From Argyresthia goedartella (Eukaryota; Arthropoda; Insecta; Lepidoptera; Argyresthiidae): DNA of 64,000 nt. Made by a program: the position numbers and the translations under genes. Under the pieces are notes generated by a model, which worked only from the letters and a program-made list of their open reading frames with translations, did no database searches and had not been told where the DNA came from. This document shows positions 9,962 to 20,979 of the stretch, piece by piece (the first letter of the stretch is position 1; every line of letters starts with the position of its first letter). Location of the stretch: NCBI GenBank assembly GCA_949825045.1, contig OX463836.1, positions 10,061,829 to 10,125,828 on the forward strand, given 5' to 3'.

Positions 9962-12900
9962 AGCGTGACGGGATTTTCCGGCAGAAGTACGTCGACTTCA
10001 TGCGGGAATACGAGTCGCTCGGCCACATGTCGGTTTCGGGTATCGACTGGAAGCGTGAAGACCACTGCTTCCTGCCCCATCACGCGGTCTTGAGGACCCC
10101 GGAGGGCAAAATACGGGTAGTGTTCGATGGATCGGCATCAACATCTAACGGCATGAACCTGAACCAGTGTTTGCATTCAGGGCCGAAGTTGAACCATGAC
10201 ATCGCGGATGTTATCACACGGTTCCGTCGACACAATGTTGTGTTTGTAGCTGACATCCGGATGATGTTTAGACAGACGGTCATTCACCCTGACGATAGAC
10301 GGTATCAGCTGATACTGTGGCGAGAGAGCCCAGATCAGCCCATCAGGGTGTACGAGCTGAACACCAACACGTACGGGCTACGGTCTAGTCCTTATTTGGC
10401 GATTCGCACTCTGCGGGAGTTAGCGGATCGAGAACGGTTAAACTTCCCTAGAGGAGCAGCGATCCTGGAGCAGGATCTCTACGTGGACGATATCTGTACC
10501 GGTGCAGATTCCGTAGAGGAGGCGCTCGCTCGACGGGACGAGCTAGTTGAGCTCTTACGGGGTGGAGGTTACGAGCTCCGGAAATGGATGTCGAACTCTC
10601 CAGAGTTACTGACTGGTCTTCCGGATGACTACCAGCAGGATCCCCACATTTTTGAAAATTTGGAAAATCCAAATATGTTGTCGGTATTAGGCGTCCAGTA
10701 CCAGCCGGTGTCAGACATGTTCTCGTATCGGGTCGAGTTGGACTCCCCGAAGGTCTGGACGAAACGGAACGTCCTTTCAACGGTGGCTAGGACATTTGAT
10801 CCAAACGGGTGGATCACCCCGGTAACATTTCAGCTCAAGTGTTTTATGCAGCAATTGTGGTCTGCTGAGCTGAAATGGGACGACCCGATCGGCGGGTCAT
10901 TGAGCTCAGAGTGGGAATCGTTCTTTTCGACCCTCCCTGGCATCCATCGGATTTCACTGCCACGGAGGTTGGTCCCCACCAAACGATACACCGCCACCCT
11001 GCATGGGTTTTGCGATGCCTCGGAGAAGGGCTACGGAGCTGCGGTGTATCTAAGTACGGTCGACTCCTCGGGGGAGGTTGATGTGCGGTTGGTCATGGCC
11101 AAGAGCAAGGTTGCGCCGTTGCGCACTCGCCTGACCATTCCCAAGTTAGAGCTTTCGGGAGCGGCTCTCCTGAATCGTCTGCTCAACCACACAATGACGG
11201 TTCTTCGTGGGTCAATAGCGTTGGAAGATACGGTCTACGCTTGGACGGACAGCCAGATCGTGTTATGCTGGCTGAAGGCTTCAGTTCACAAGCTGGAGAT
11301 TTTTGTGGCGAATCGGGTTTCGCAGATTTTGACTTCGGAGGTTCCCTTGATCTGGAGACATGTTCCAGGGGAAATGAACCCAGCAGACTGTGCGTCTCGT
11401 GGGTGTCATGCTCCGGAGTTGGTTGGACATCCCTCGTGGTGGGGTCCAAAATGGTTGACTCAAGCCGAATCGGATTGGCCAATGAGTCCACGCGTTACCA
11501 CGGCGAACGGCGCCTTGACAGTCGGTGTCTGTACGACGCAACCGGAGCCGGAAGAGGAGTTCAGCCTGCTGGAACGGTACAGCTCGCTCGACAAGCTGGT
11601 CAATGTGACCGCCTGGATCTGCCGATTTGCGCGGAATTGTCGGAATTCTGAGGCGCAACGAGTGCGGACACCGGTCCTGACACCACGGGAACGGAACCAT
11701 GCGTTGTTCGCATTGGTACGGAACGTGCAGACGGTGCACTTTAAGTCCGAATTGGACATTCTGAGACGCGGACGCGTCCAACTGAAGGGAGCTGTGGCTC
11801 GGCTCAACCCGTTTATTGACCCTCAAGGATTGCTGAGGGTAGGAGGTCGGCTGCGGAATGCCAACCTGCCTTATGCGGCTCGCCACCCGTTGTTACTCCC
11901 TCGGAAAGGGAAGTTGGTCGAACTGTTGATACAGGATCGACACATTCGGAATGGGCATGTCGGATGCCACGCCTTGATGGCGTTTCTCCAGCGCGAGTTC
12001 TGGATTCTATCGGGAAGACGCTTAGTGCGTAGCGTCGTATTTCGGTGCCTGCCTTGTTATCGGGCCAAGGCGGCTACGATGCAGCCCCAGATGGGCGATT
12101 TGCCCTCGGATAGGGTTAACGAAATCCGGCCCTTTGCGGGTGTCGGAACTGATTTCGCGGGACCATTCATGGTCAAGTCTTCACAGCTACGGAACGCCAG
12201 ATTAGTGAAGGCATACCTGTGCGTCTTCTTGTGCTTGGCCACGAAGGCAGTCCACTTGGAGGTGGTCAGTGACCTCACTACGGAGGCATTTATCGCATGT
12301 CTGGATCGGTTCGTCTCACGAAGGGGCCTCCCGACATTAATCCGTTCGGACAACGGCACAAATTTTGTCGGAGCCAGGCGATATCTGCAGGAGGTCACTC
12401 AATTCCCGAACGGTAACCAGGACGCCATCGGTACGGCTTGCTCCCGACGAGGGATTGAATGGGTTTTCAGTCCGCCGGGATGTCCTCATTGGGGAGGAAT
12501 TTTTGAGGCTGCGGTTAAATCGGCTAAGTCGCACCTGACGAGGATCATCGGTGAGACCTCTCTACGCTTTGAAGAGCTTGCGACGCTGTTCTGTAAAATT
12601 GAAATGACACTGAACTCGCGTCCGTTGTGCCCGCTCAGTTCGGATCCAAATGATTTGGAAGCGTTGACGCCGGGTCACTTCCTGATAGGTCAGCCCCTTA
12701 ACGCCCTGCCAGAATACCCATTCGGTGATGTTAAGTTAAGTCGGTTAACTAGGTGGCAGATGTTGCAGCAGATGGCTCAAGATTTTTGGAAACGGTGGTC
12801 CCTTGAGTACTTGCACATCTTGCAGCAGCGCCTTAAGTGGACTGACCGGACGAGCCCCCCTCAAGTCGGTGATTTGGTGCTGATTAAGGATGCGAACCTG

Positions 12901-13041
12901 CCATCATTGAGATGGAGACGAGGACGGATCGTCAATTTGTACACGGGTCGGGATGGCACGCCTCGATCAGCAGAGGTCAGGGTGGGGGACTCGGTCCTCA
13001 AGAGAGCGGTCGCAACACTTTCTCGCCTTCCTATTGATTAG
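9946..13041 (+). CDS. BEL/Pao Pol: reverse transcriptase, RNase H, integrase
   Basis: A 1031-residue open frame. The reverse transcriptase occupies about residues 30-260, with VVFDGSAS and the catalytic YVDD at 179-182. The RNase H/Pao A17 region covers about 260-520, with GFCDASEKGYGAA (Asp357) and a WRHVPGEMNPADCASRG block. The integrase zinc finger is at about 666-705 (H..H, CLPC). The catalytic core has Asp736 (GTDFAGPF), Asp802 (SDNGTNF) and Glu854. The C-terminal DUF5641 chromodomain-like region (VGDLVLIKDANLP) runs to the end. No stop interrupts it. The ATG at 9946 is only the first Met of this frame; homologous sequence reaches upstream to about 9870, so the true protein begins in the upstream frame. 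Confidence 0.95.
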   Translation: MERRMKRDGIFRQKYVDFMREYESLGHMSVSGIDWKREDHCFLPHHAVLRTPEGKIRVVFDGSASTSNGMNLNQCLHSGPKLNHDIADVITRFRRHNVVFVADIRMMFRQTVIHPDDRRYQLILWRESPDQPIRVYELNTNTYGLRSSPYLAIRTLRELADRERLNFPRGAAILEQDLYVDDICTGADSVEEALARRDELVELLRGGGYELRKWMSNSPELLTGLPDDYQQDPHIFENLENPNMLSVLGVQYQPVSDMFSYRVELDSPKVWTKRNVLSTVARTFDPNGWITPVTFQLKCFMQQLWSAELKWDDPIGGSLSSEWESFFSTLPGIHRISLPRRLVPTKRYTATLHGFCDASEKGYGAAVYLSTVDSSGEVDVRLVMAKSKVAPLRTRLTIPKLELSGAALLNRLLNHTMTVLRGSIALEDTVYAWTDSQIVLCWLKASVHKLEIFVANRVSQILTSEVPLIWRHVPGEMNPADCASRGCHAPELVGHPSWWGPKWLTQAESDWPMSPRVTTANGALTVGVCTTQPEPEEEFSLLERYSSLDKLVNVTAWICRFARNCRNSEAQRVRTPVLTPRERNHALFALVRNVQTVHFKSELDILRRGRVQLKGAVARLNPFIDPQGLLRVGGRLRNANLPYAARHPLLLPRKGKLVELLIQDRHIRNGHVGCHALMAFLQREFWILSGRRLVRSVVFRCLPCYRAKAATMQPQMGDLPSDRVNEIRPFAGVGTDFAGPFMVKSSQLRNARLVKAYLCVFLCLATKAVHLEVVSDLTTEAFIACLDRFVSRRGLPTLIRSDNGTNFVGARRYLQEVTQFPNGNQDAIGTACSRRGIEWVFSPPGCPHWGGIFEAAVKSAKSHLTRIIGETSLRFEELATLFCKIEMTLNSRPLCPLSSDPNDLEALTPGHFLIGQPLNALPEYPFGDVKLSRLTRWQMLQQMAQDFWKRWSLEYLHILQQRLKWTDRTSPPQVGDLVLIKDANLPSLRWRRGRIVNLYTGRDGTPRSAEVRVGDSVLKRAVATLSRLPID

Positions 13042-13072
13042 GGACAGGTTCGGGCCTGTCCGGGCGGGTGAC

Positions 13073-13643
13073 TGTTTAATATTTATGCGTCGGAAACGCA
13101 CCGGTTTTTTGTTGCGCGAATTGATCGCGAGTAATCGAGACATCACTAGCGAAAACGGAACGCAGCTGTCACTCGTATCGAAACGAGACAAAAAATTGGA
13201 GGTTATCTTTACTCTTGGTCTTGTCTCATCGGGAGAATAACATGGCGGCTCGGGCCCCGTGGCATTGATGGTATTTCGGTGTACCAATTATCATACAGGC
13301 ATCGGGCCTGGTCAGAGTGTAAATCTGCATCGTCGGGAAATAAGTAGATTCACGTCATCGGTTGAGTGAATTGTGTTGTGAAGCACACAGTCGTATCGGC
13401 GGCGACTCCACGTGCCGCCAGCAGCGCGCCGGCGACGGCGTCGGACAGCGACGGCAAGGATTCAATCCATATCCTATCCCAACTGTGCCCCCTTTCCCGA
13501 ATTCCTGTCTCGAATCGAGCCTTCGATCTCCTGTCTACGGTGACAAGGTAATAAAAATTCATCAATTCTTTTCTCTCACGTGCGGCCAAAGGCACATCCC
13601 CCTCAGGATTCCACGCCGTTCGGTAGGCGTGGGAAATTAAACA
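13073..13643 (+). repeat. 3' LTR of BEL/Pao element
   Basis: 571 bases, identical in length to the 5' LTR, with one difference seen (13383). A G-rich run (CGGGCGGGTGAC) precedes it as the likely polypurine tract. Confidence 0.95.
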
Positions 13644-14159
13644 AGGGGTAACGGTTAACGTAACAGACTCTATTTCTGTGTGAGTGCTTTCAATCCATAA
13701 GACTTTGACGAAGAGTGAGACGTGTCTATGTAAGTTTCGTCAGTGTAGTGTAACCTTGTCAAATAGGCCATGGGCCGGCCCTGTGCACGCACACAATCCC
13801 AATTCTAAGGTCTCGCCTTTGTACGTGTACATGCTTAGAACAACGAATCGCCCACTGGCCACCGAAGAAAAAAAATAGAAATATAACTAGCGATGACCAA
13901 TGACCCCACGGAAACTGTACCAAGCAGAGTTTAAAATGGCGGTGGCTCCAATGGCTCTTCACTGTGTCTATAGATCGACCAATCAGGGCTGGCCCAGTAT
14001 CGCATGACACAGTATGAACAAATCACCGTACCGTTTTCAAATGATAATTTGTTAGAAGCACGCCTTCTATGTTTTTTTCGTTCGCCAGCGCTAGCACAGT
14101 CTATCGCTGATAGAAATTATATGTAGATATTCGTTATTGCGACCACTAATTACATCGGT

Positions 14160-14440
14160 CAACCATTTGACCCGAATGGCCGAGGCGGCAGTGACCCTGC
14201 CTACGAAGCCAAGGGTCCCGGGTTCGGGTCCCGGTGGGGGCAAATATTTGTTTGATTAGAACGGATGTTGTACCCTAATCATGGTTTTTTATCTAAATAA
14301 GTATAATATTTATCTATATAAGTATGTGTATCGTTGTCTAGTACCCAAGATGCAGGGAATCCTAGTTTGGGACTAGATCGATGTATGTAAATAGTGTCCA
14401 AGGTATTATTATTATATTATTATTAATAATAATATTACGC
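14160..14440 (+). repeat. tRNA-derived SINE, nearly complete
   Basis: A Pol III A box (TGGCCGAGGCGG) and B box (GGTTCGGGTCC) open the element at about 14176-14225. The body carries the text ggaatcctagtttggg, and the 3' end runs into an ATT-rich palindrome (14408-14438). The body recurs on the minus strand at 27655-27820. Confidence 0.8.
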
Positions 14441-14661
14441 AATCCTACCGAGGTTGGGTTCTTTATTATCGTCTCGGTGCGTAGTTGATGGATTAGTGAG
14501 GATTAGGATTATGATCTTACCTGTTTCTTTGGCTCTGAGTGACCTGTGACCTCACTTTCTCGCATGATAGGAAAAGTTGGGGTGACAGCTCGCTAAGAGC
14601 CAAAGTAATTTGGCGCGCACTGTACTACTTACGGCCCAACAGAACTTATCCCATACCGTAC

Positions 14662-14837
14662 CTGTCTACCAGCGACATCAGAGCCATCTAGCGTCCATCT
14701 CTCGAGCCACACCTGCATGTGGAGCGCCGCGTCACTTTGCGTCGAGTTGAGTCTTTGCTCACTCTGCTCGGATAGGAAGGGCCCGGTCAGCCTTAATAGC
14801 ACGCTGAGGTCGTCCGATGTGTGGTTTAGAAGGTAGT
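14662..14837 (-). CDS. Host gene coding exon 6 (lumenal loop)
   Basis: 176 bases between TTTTTCCAG and CAGGTACGG. It opens with two bases that complete a codon from exon 5 and closes in phase 0. It encodes 58 residues (187-244), including sequons NHT at N190 and NST at N216, a LLRLTGPFLSE block and MQVWLERW. GPFL and a later VWLE-like motif in a glycosylated loop after the first helix are what suggested the P protein family; this is recall of family style, not an alignment. Confidence 0.85.
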
Positions 14838-14989
14838 CTGGAAAAATATGGTTTTATGCCAAAGTGGTCCGAATTCTGAAAGATATCTGACGCACCAAAT
14901 TGACAGCTACAACACTCTCTTTTTAACTGTTTTAATTAAGACGCCGCTGGAATCCGTCCCAGTAACTTAATTATTGGCAATAATGATTT

Positions 14990-15580
14990 GCATATTCTTT
15001 TTCTAAGTGTAGTTAGACACATAATCAAAGTGTTATTTGAATGGAAATTAAGTATTTCGTGATAAAATCATTGAGTTTTGGGACCAAATTTTTTGAAAAA
15101 CTTAAATAACTAAAAAAAAAACTCAAAAAAGCGTCATTTGAGACCCTTTAACACTTTTAAGTGACTTTTTATTACTGGCAGTACAGCCTGTCCTTCATCA
15201 TCCCTTTCCAGTTCATTTGACCACGACAAACTCTTCCATTCCGAAGCTACATATTTTTTTGCAGTTGATACCTGGTGCGCGAGAATTATATCGAAATGCC
15301 GATGAAAAAATATAAGGGCGGGATTTTTTTATTTATTTTTTGTCGATAAAATGGGGTACTCTTCAAGCCCGTTCGATACGTGTACTTTATAAAGACTCAC
15401 ACTGTGTTGAGTTCAATGCAGTCAAAGTGAAGTCTGGTTAAAGTAAAGAGCATTTGAAGTGAAGTGAATAAGGTCAATATAAAGTGAAAGTGAATAACAG
15501 GTAAGTTAAAATGCAGGTAAATTAAAGTGCATTTAAATGAAGCACCTCAAAGTGGAATAAAGTAAAAATAACATGTACGT
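14990..15580. other. No gene; AAAGTG-rich low-complexity tract
   Basis: Intron sequence. From 15415 to 15570 variants of aaagtgaa recur at short spacing (aaagtgaagt, taaagtgaaag, aaagtgcatt), like a decayed simple repeat. Confidence 0.45.
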
Positions 15581-15583
15581 AAC

Positions 15584-15719
15584 CTTTAGTGAGTCCAGGC
15601 TCGAGCGCAGACTGTCTTGTGACCTCTTCCCGTTCGTTGTACATCATGAACACGAGAGTGAAGAAGAGCCAGCACGCGAGCAAGAGAGACAGCTTGACGT
15701 AGTGCCGCGCGCGCGCCAT
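15584..15719 (-). CDS. Host gene coding exon 5 (first transmembrane helix)
   Basis: 136 bases. The acceptor side has a strong pyrimidine tract (ACTTCCCCTGTCCCCCGCTAG) and the donor is AAAGGTTACG. It opens in phase 0 with ATGGCGCGC, but the upstream exons join in frame, so this Met is probably internal. It encodes 45 residues: a basic MARARHYVK anchor, a hydrophobic helix (LSLLLACWLFFTLVFMMY), then NEREEV and an ALEPG turn. It ends with one base over. Confidence 0.88.
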
Positions 15720-16714
15720 CTAGCGGGGGACAGGGGAAGTGATGGCGTTTCACAAAATCGTCAGAACTTCTACCATGCGGGGAATTGCACCCACGGTCCA
15801 GTCTCGTGCCACAAAATCTTTATGAATGAATCTAATCCGGGGGCTTGCTCCCCCGCTTAGGCCTTTGCCACACTACGCGGAACCTCGGTGTGTATGATCC
15901 GTCGCGGAACGCCAATACATTTTGCCATTGCAAAACTGGGCAACATTTTTTATTGCTTTCATTTTCACGTATGTCGAATAGGCCACAAACATAAAAAATA
16001 CTTTATGTTATAGCCAAATTTGCGGAAAACGGACCAACAGCGGGAGTAACGTAATTTGCGTTGTCGGTAAAGGGCAGAGCTATGCATTAATCTTCTTCTC
16101 CTCTTTTGCAAAGAAAAGGCAAGTCCATTTCTTACACCGCAGTGTACGTCATTTCTTCTGATGGGTGTTATGAAAACACTTTCCGTTTCACGTTACTTTA
16201 AATCCGATTTTTTTGTAGAAAATCCGTACTCAATAAAATAAAAACATGCAAAAGACGGGCCTTTTATGTTTTCGGTTTCAATATTCTTATTAAATGTGAT
16301 AAATATCTTCACTGAAGCTTCTCTATTACCGTATTCCAAGGGGGATACCGTACTTCACAGCCATTTTGAAATAAGAGCTGTCAAATTAGCCATTTATTTC
16401 ATTAAAATCCTTCAAAGACGAAGAAGTTGTGTTCTGAAGGCGTCTGCCATACTTCAAAATGTCAATTTGATTGCGATCCGCAGTGATGTTTGCCATCAAT
16501 ATACAAAGAATCTAACTACTGCACCACACTTATACAGAATTTCACGAGAGGGAGGACCTCGTCGCCATTTCTAGAGATCCGCCATTTTGTGTCTCCCGTT
16601 TCATCTCGGAAATGGCGTGACGATTCTATATCATAGCGAGACGCCATTTTGGCCTCTACCAAGTTTAGCCTGCCATGGCGCGTAGTAACATCTCACGATA
16701 ACTGCTACACACAC

Positions 16715-16855
16715 AACACAGGGATTGTTTTTAATCCGTATACTACACGAGCTGATGCCCGCTCAATATGTGGGGACCCACCCGGACATAGCAGGGAGGT
16801 CTGACTCCTGGGCATGGGTAATTCCATTTTAGTCCCCTCCAACAAAACAAAAACA
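16715..16855 (+). repeat. 3' end of a Jockey-like LINE (same family as 35685-37954)
   Basis: Matches the terminal bases of the LINE at 37800-37954: the gagctgatgcccgctcaatatg text, the gggaggtctgactcctggg text, and cctccaacaaaac before an A-rich end. Only the 3' UTR is left. Confidence 0.8.
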
Positions 16856-16958
16856 GTTATTCAACACACCATTTCGCGTGACCGGGGCAATCTCATCACC
16901 CCAGCTATGAATACAAGAAGGTTAGAATCTTTTTAAATGATATTAATGAAAAAGTTAC

Positions 16959-16998
16959 CTTCGACATTTTTGGAACGGTTTCGGACTCGTTCTCCGGT
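16959..16998 (-). CDS. Host gene coding exon 4 (40-base microexon)
   Basis: Only 40 bases between CTCCTTGTTTCAG and AAGGTAACT. It opens with one base that completes an Ile codon from exon 3 and closes in phase 0. It encodes the acidic linker PENESETVPKMSK (residues 128-140) just before the membrane anchor. The intron to exon 3 is only 79 bases. Confidence 0.82.
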
Positions 16999-17077
16999 CT
17001 GAAACAAGGAGAACAAAATATACCTAACATTGTTTTTTTTTTATTATTCCACATTATTATTGGAATAACAGTCTCAC

Positions 17078-17137
17078 ATGGGCTCTTTCCACTTCGGAAT
17101 TTCGAGTTCCTGGCCGTTATTGTTGGCGGCTCCATTT
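17078..17137 (-). CDS. Host gene coding exon 3
   Basis: 60 bases between TTTTTTTTCAG and a GTGAGA donor. One leading base completes an Arg codon from exon 2 and two bases remain at its end. It encodes an Asn-rich polar stretch ending IPKWKEP (residues 108-126), in the cytosolic region. Confidence 0.8.
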
Positions 17138-17211
17138 CTGAAAAAAATACAAAATTGGATTAAAATTATAAAACTAAACGAGTTCGAATTTAGAATCTAC
17201 AGGATAGAAAG

Positions 17212-17448
17212 ATGTCACGTCATTCTGAACAACTTTCGTTATTAAGACGCCGCCGGGGGCGGCGGACAGCCGATCAAGTGCAATATGAGGCAAACGCCAA
17301 TGTTCGTTCGACAATAGCTATCTCTACTGACGCGTGCGGGTGCACAGTGGGACGGATTTCGAAATTGCGGAGTTACGTTTTTTGTTACACATTATTATTT
17401 TATTTATGGTATTCGATAGTCCTAGTTAAGACAATGATATTTTCTTAG
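17212..17448 (+). CDS. Unidentified Arg-rich open frame
   Basis: 78 codons on the strand opposite the host gene, inside intron 2. The first half is basic (LLRRRRGRRTADQ) and the second half hydrophobic. The first 50 codons look coding-like, but I do not recognise the protein. It may be the start of a decayed mobile element protein or chance. Confidence 0.2.
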   Translation: MSRHSEQLSLLRRRRGRRTADQVQYEANANVRSTIAISTDACGCTVGRISKLRSYVFCYTLLFYLWYSIVLVKTMIFS

Positions 17449-17800
17449 AGCACTTTTTGTTGTACATGCGAGAAAATTTATTATTGACAATAATGTATGG
17501 AGCAATATCTAATTTGCTCTATAAGTGCCAAGTATTAAAAGTCCTCAAGCTGGTTTTTTGTAAGCTTAATCTACGGGTGTTTTTTACAACACCACATATA
17601 TAACATGGCCCCGGGCTTGAAAAGGGAACGAAGCTAAACTTAGGTACTTTGGGGATATAACTCACTACACTGATAGAGTTGAATTTACTCTTTAATTATT
17701 AATAAATGAAGCAAACGCATTATTACTTCTTCTTCCTTGTCGTTTAGTCATGGCTGAATATTGACATATACAAAGACATAGACGTCATTTATTAATATAA

Positions 17801-18060
17801 TTAATTACATCTGATCGTGACTGTCACGTCATGTTTGTTGGTACGGGGCTTGACCAAGAATCTCCATTTTGTTCTGTCCTGGGCTGCGTGTATTGCCTCC
17901 TGAAGACCAAGCTGCAGGTATTCCTGTGTGTGAATACACCACCGCACCGGTGGTCTTCCCCTTGTTCTTGTACCGTCTATTTTTCTTTCCATTTTTATAC
18001 ACGTTCCATTTACGTGATACATTTCAATGGAAGTCCATATACAAATATGGACCATTATTA
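17801..18060 (-). pseudogene. LINE ORF2 C-terminal relic
   Basis: The frame encodes GTRTRGRPPVRW, then AIHAAQDRTKWRFLV. That GRPP.RW ... A.DR..W pattern is the usual C-terminus of RTE-like and related insect LINE polymerases. Only this end remains. Confidence 0.6.
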
Positions 18061-18239
18061 TACTTCTAAAATATAATTTTATGATTATTTTCATCAAGCT
18101 CGTACTGCCGATTGAGCCGGTGATTTCGTTCATAATATATGAGTGAAATCATTAATGTGTTGTGCGTGTCCGCAATTGATCTCAGAGCCAGCAAATTCTC
18201 TCCTTACATTTCTAAAAGAGACACACTACTTTTACTTAT

Positions 18240-20047
18240 AATGATTATTATTAAAATTTGATACATTTAGTCTTCTTTGAGTTTAATAACAGGTTGTTTA
18301 CATTGAACCAACTTAACACATGAAAGAGTACTATTTGCGTCGTCTAGAATTTCTTCTTGTCTTTTCACCTTGAAAATAATAGATGTGTCATCATCAGCAA
18401 ATAGAACAATCTGAGTCATTTTTTCCACCATATAAGGCAGGTCATTCACGTACACTAAGAAAAGGAACGGACCTAATATAAAACCCTGGGGTACACCCAA
18501 TATTCATATGGGTTCCAATGGACTTACATCTGTTTATATCTACTTTTGGTAATCTTTGCATTAAATAAAATTCCATTAATTTTAACGCATTATCTTTGAT
18601 AGCATAGTGTTGTAGTTTGAGCAAAAGAGTTTGATGGTCCACACAGTTGAAGGCCTTGGAAAGATCACAAAAAATACCAACCGCATCCTGTGATCCTTCC
18701 CACGCACTATAAATGTGTTCTACTAGCGCTACTCCGGCGTCTGTAGTTGACCTGCCTATAGTGAATCTGAACTGTTTTTTGTGGAGTAGCCCAGATGCAT
18801 TGAAGTGAGAGAGTAGTTGACTCAATATGCCCTTTTCAAACACCTTGCTCAACACTGGCAATATAGATACAGGTCTAAAGTTGGCAGGGTCTTCTTTACT
18901 ACCGGATTTGAAAAGTGGTATTAATTTGCTCATTTTCATGAGGTCAGGAAAAACTCCGTTTGCTATTGAATGAATTGCCATGTATGGTGCAATCACATCA
19001 ATTACTGATTTAACCACATTAACCGACATGCCCCATAAATCTTCAGTCATTTTCATGTTAAGAAGTTTAAATGTTTTAACTATTGTTTTGAGCCTATTGG
19101 TTTGAAGTTAAAGCCATCCTTGTTTTGGGGCACATTTGCAACCAAGTAATCTAAAAACTTTTCAGAAGAGGATGGTAGTGCTTCTGTTGTTATTATGGGT
19201 ATGGTACTGAAGAACTTTTCAAATGCGTTAGCAACGTTCTCGTTTGATGAGGGTAATTTGTTGTTAACTTTTAAATAAAAAACTATATTCACTAGACCTA
19301 ACCTTGCCTGTCTCTTTTTTAATAATGTTCCATGTAGTTTTAATTTTGTCGCCAGAAGCTTTGATTTTATTGTTAAGATGTAGGCACTTGGCTTTGTGGC
19401 AGTCTTTCCTGAAATTTTTAGAATAATTTTTGACAAAGACGTTAAACTCAGTCTGGTAGTCTGGACCTGCTCTGTCTTAAATCCTCTGTTGCCCATTGGG
19501 AGGATTTTGATTTGTTGTCCGTTCTCACTTTTGTCAGATTAAAAACCTTTTCAAATTCCGCAGATACAGATTTGAAGAAGCTGGAATATAATGTGTTCGG
19601 ATCTTCACAGAAAGGTGTTAACGGTAGACTTGACACTAGTCCACTACGAAATTTTTCCATTTTCTTCAAAGTTACTGGTCTATACAATACTTTAACAGGC
19701 TTTATGGCATTACTTTCTTCAAATACTACAATCTGACCAGTGTGGTCTGAACTTAATGCCTTAACTATTTGTTTATCGTGAATACTACATTCAGAGAATA
19801 CGTTATCTAGACAAGTAGCGGAGGTAGCCGTTATTCGTGTGTGCCCCAGAAAGACATTGCACATATCAATGATCGAATGAATTCTAACTCGTTGTATAAG
19901 AATCCCATGGTTCCGTCTACCACCATCCAGCTCCATCATCGGTGATGACGATAAGACAATCCCATCTCCGAGCTTCATCTTCAGACCAGCTCGATATATA
20001 CTAAGTTTCGTAATGATAGATGAACAAGAAGTGGGCGAAATTTCCAT
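18240..20047 (-). pseudogene. 5'-truncated LINE ORF2 (endonuclease end, RT), broken
   Basis: Reading leftward: 19448-20047 carries the last part of an APE endonuclease (a SSDHTGQIVVFEE block), 19080-19496 the linker, and 18442-19056 RT fingers and palm (NFRPVSILPVLSKVFEK, then FCDLSKAFNCVDH). 18267-18500 follows with [13 protein letters not shown] and [10 protein letters not shown]. Frames change at about 19470, 19075 and 18490. The RT thumb and 3' UTR are missing. It is of the CR1/Jockey superfamily and different from the LINE at 1-3760. Confidence 0.8.
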
Positions 20048-20049
20048 TT

Positions 20050-20345
20050 TGCATTTACATACAAAAATGTAGGTGACTACTTACATGGAGTATGCAAGTA
20101 TCCGCACTAATATATCTATAAACTACATACATAACTTGCCATATAAAATCCAAACCTATAACTATTGATTTCGCTATATAACCTTATAATATAGTGCATG
20201 TCACTCCCACAACTATGACAAATCCAACGAGACCTCATTTATTAAAATCCGTCAAGCTGTCGTTCAACATACATATACACATACGCTCGTAAAAATCATT
20301 ACCCTGCTTCTGGTGCAGTCGGGTAAACATAGTAAGACATGTATT
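20050..20345 (+). repeat. Dispersed repeat, direct pair with 42290-42600
   Basis: Shares acaaatccaacga-type text and the 3' end ctttctggtgcagt-gggtaa with 42315-42595. No coding capacity. The family is unnamed here. Confidence 0.6.
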
Positions 20346-20534
20346 GAATATTCCGTTACTTGAATTCACCTTTCTGGTCCACCCTGTATGAGCTACATCA
20401 AGATGGCTTATACAGGGCCTTATGGCCTTCACAGCTATTCATTCAAGGAGTTCAAGGATGTTGAGTCGTCAGCTGTCTAAAATTGTGACAGCTGTCACCA
20501 ATGGCAATAGGTGTTTAAAATGTTTGTAACCTAC

Positions 20535-20649
20535 CTGCTGTCGCTGTGTAGAGTGTGTATATTATTATTCAGGTGTGGGGCAGAGTTGACAGACGGCAGC
20601 CGCTTGTGCTTGATGTGGATCATGCTAGTCTTCCGACTGGGGTTGTTGC
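20535..20649 (-). CDS. Host gene coding exon 2
   Basis: 115 bases between TGTTAACAG and AGCAGGTAGG. Two leading bases complete a Gly codon from exon 1 and two bases remain at the end, joining exon 3 as Arg. It encodes 37 residues (70-106): a basic SRKTSMIHIKHKRLPS segment with likely phosphorylation-type Ser/Thr, then an Asn/His-rich stretch. Cytosolic by position. Confidence 0.85.
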
Positions 20650-20979
20650 CTGTTAACATAGAAACATAAAATATGGATAAGAGCTCATACATCTGAAGAT
20701 CCTACACGCCAACGTTAACTTGGCAGCTCGCTCTGAGGACCGTCCTACTGTCCTCGTACGCGTCGAGGACGAGAGCGAGTGAAAGAGTTAAATTTGTGGC
20801 GTAATACATTTATAATACTGCCGTGCTTACAATAAGAACAGTAAGTCATATTTTTTTCAAAAATTGATTACGTGGAAAATCATTCCGAGGCTCTCATATT
20901 CTCTTTCATCTTTTGAATGCATTGAAAAATGCTACCCAAGCTACCTTCGAGACCACTTTGAGGATCTCTTTTCATGAGA

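Larger units (their letters stand above)
6811..13648 (+). mobile_element. BEL/Pao LTR retrotransposon, complete ends, young
   Basis: Two 571-bp LTRs (6816-7386, 13073-13643), both TG...CA, are flanked by the 5-bp target duplication AGGGG (6811-6815 and 13644-13648). The LTRs differ at only one base that I could find (G at 7126, A at 13383), so insertion is recent. The interior (7387-13072) has a primer site, a leader of about 690 bases, short gag, protease, and RT-RNase H-integrase. It is far more GC-rich than the host intron. The gag lacks the usual long N-terminal region, and the protease-RT link is frameshifted, so the copy probably cannot move alone. It is antisense to the host gene. Confidence 0.95.

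Noticed and set aside
9946..13041. Long minus-strand and alternate-frame ORFs inside the BEL/Pao interior
   Set aside because: They are GC-driven shadows of the RT-integrase frame and have no domain-like motifs.
6816..13643. ORFs inside the two LTRs (repeated at both ends)
   Set aside because: Identical in both LTRs, no known motif; LTR sequence explains them.
15573..15860. Plus-strand ORF over host exon 5
   Set aside because: Shadow of the minus-strand exon; the phases and splice sites support the minus strand.
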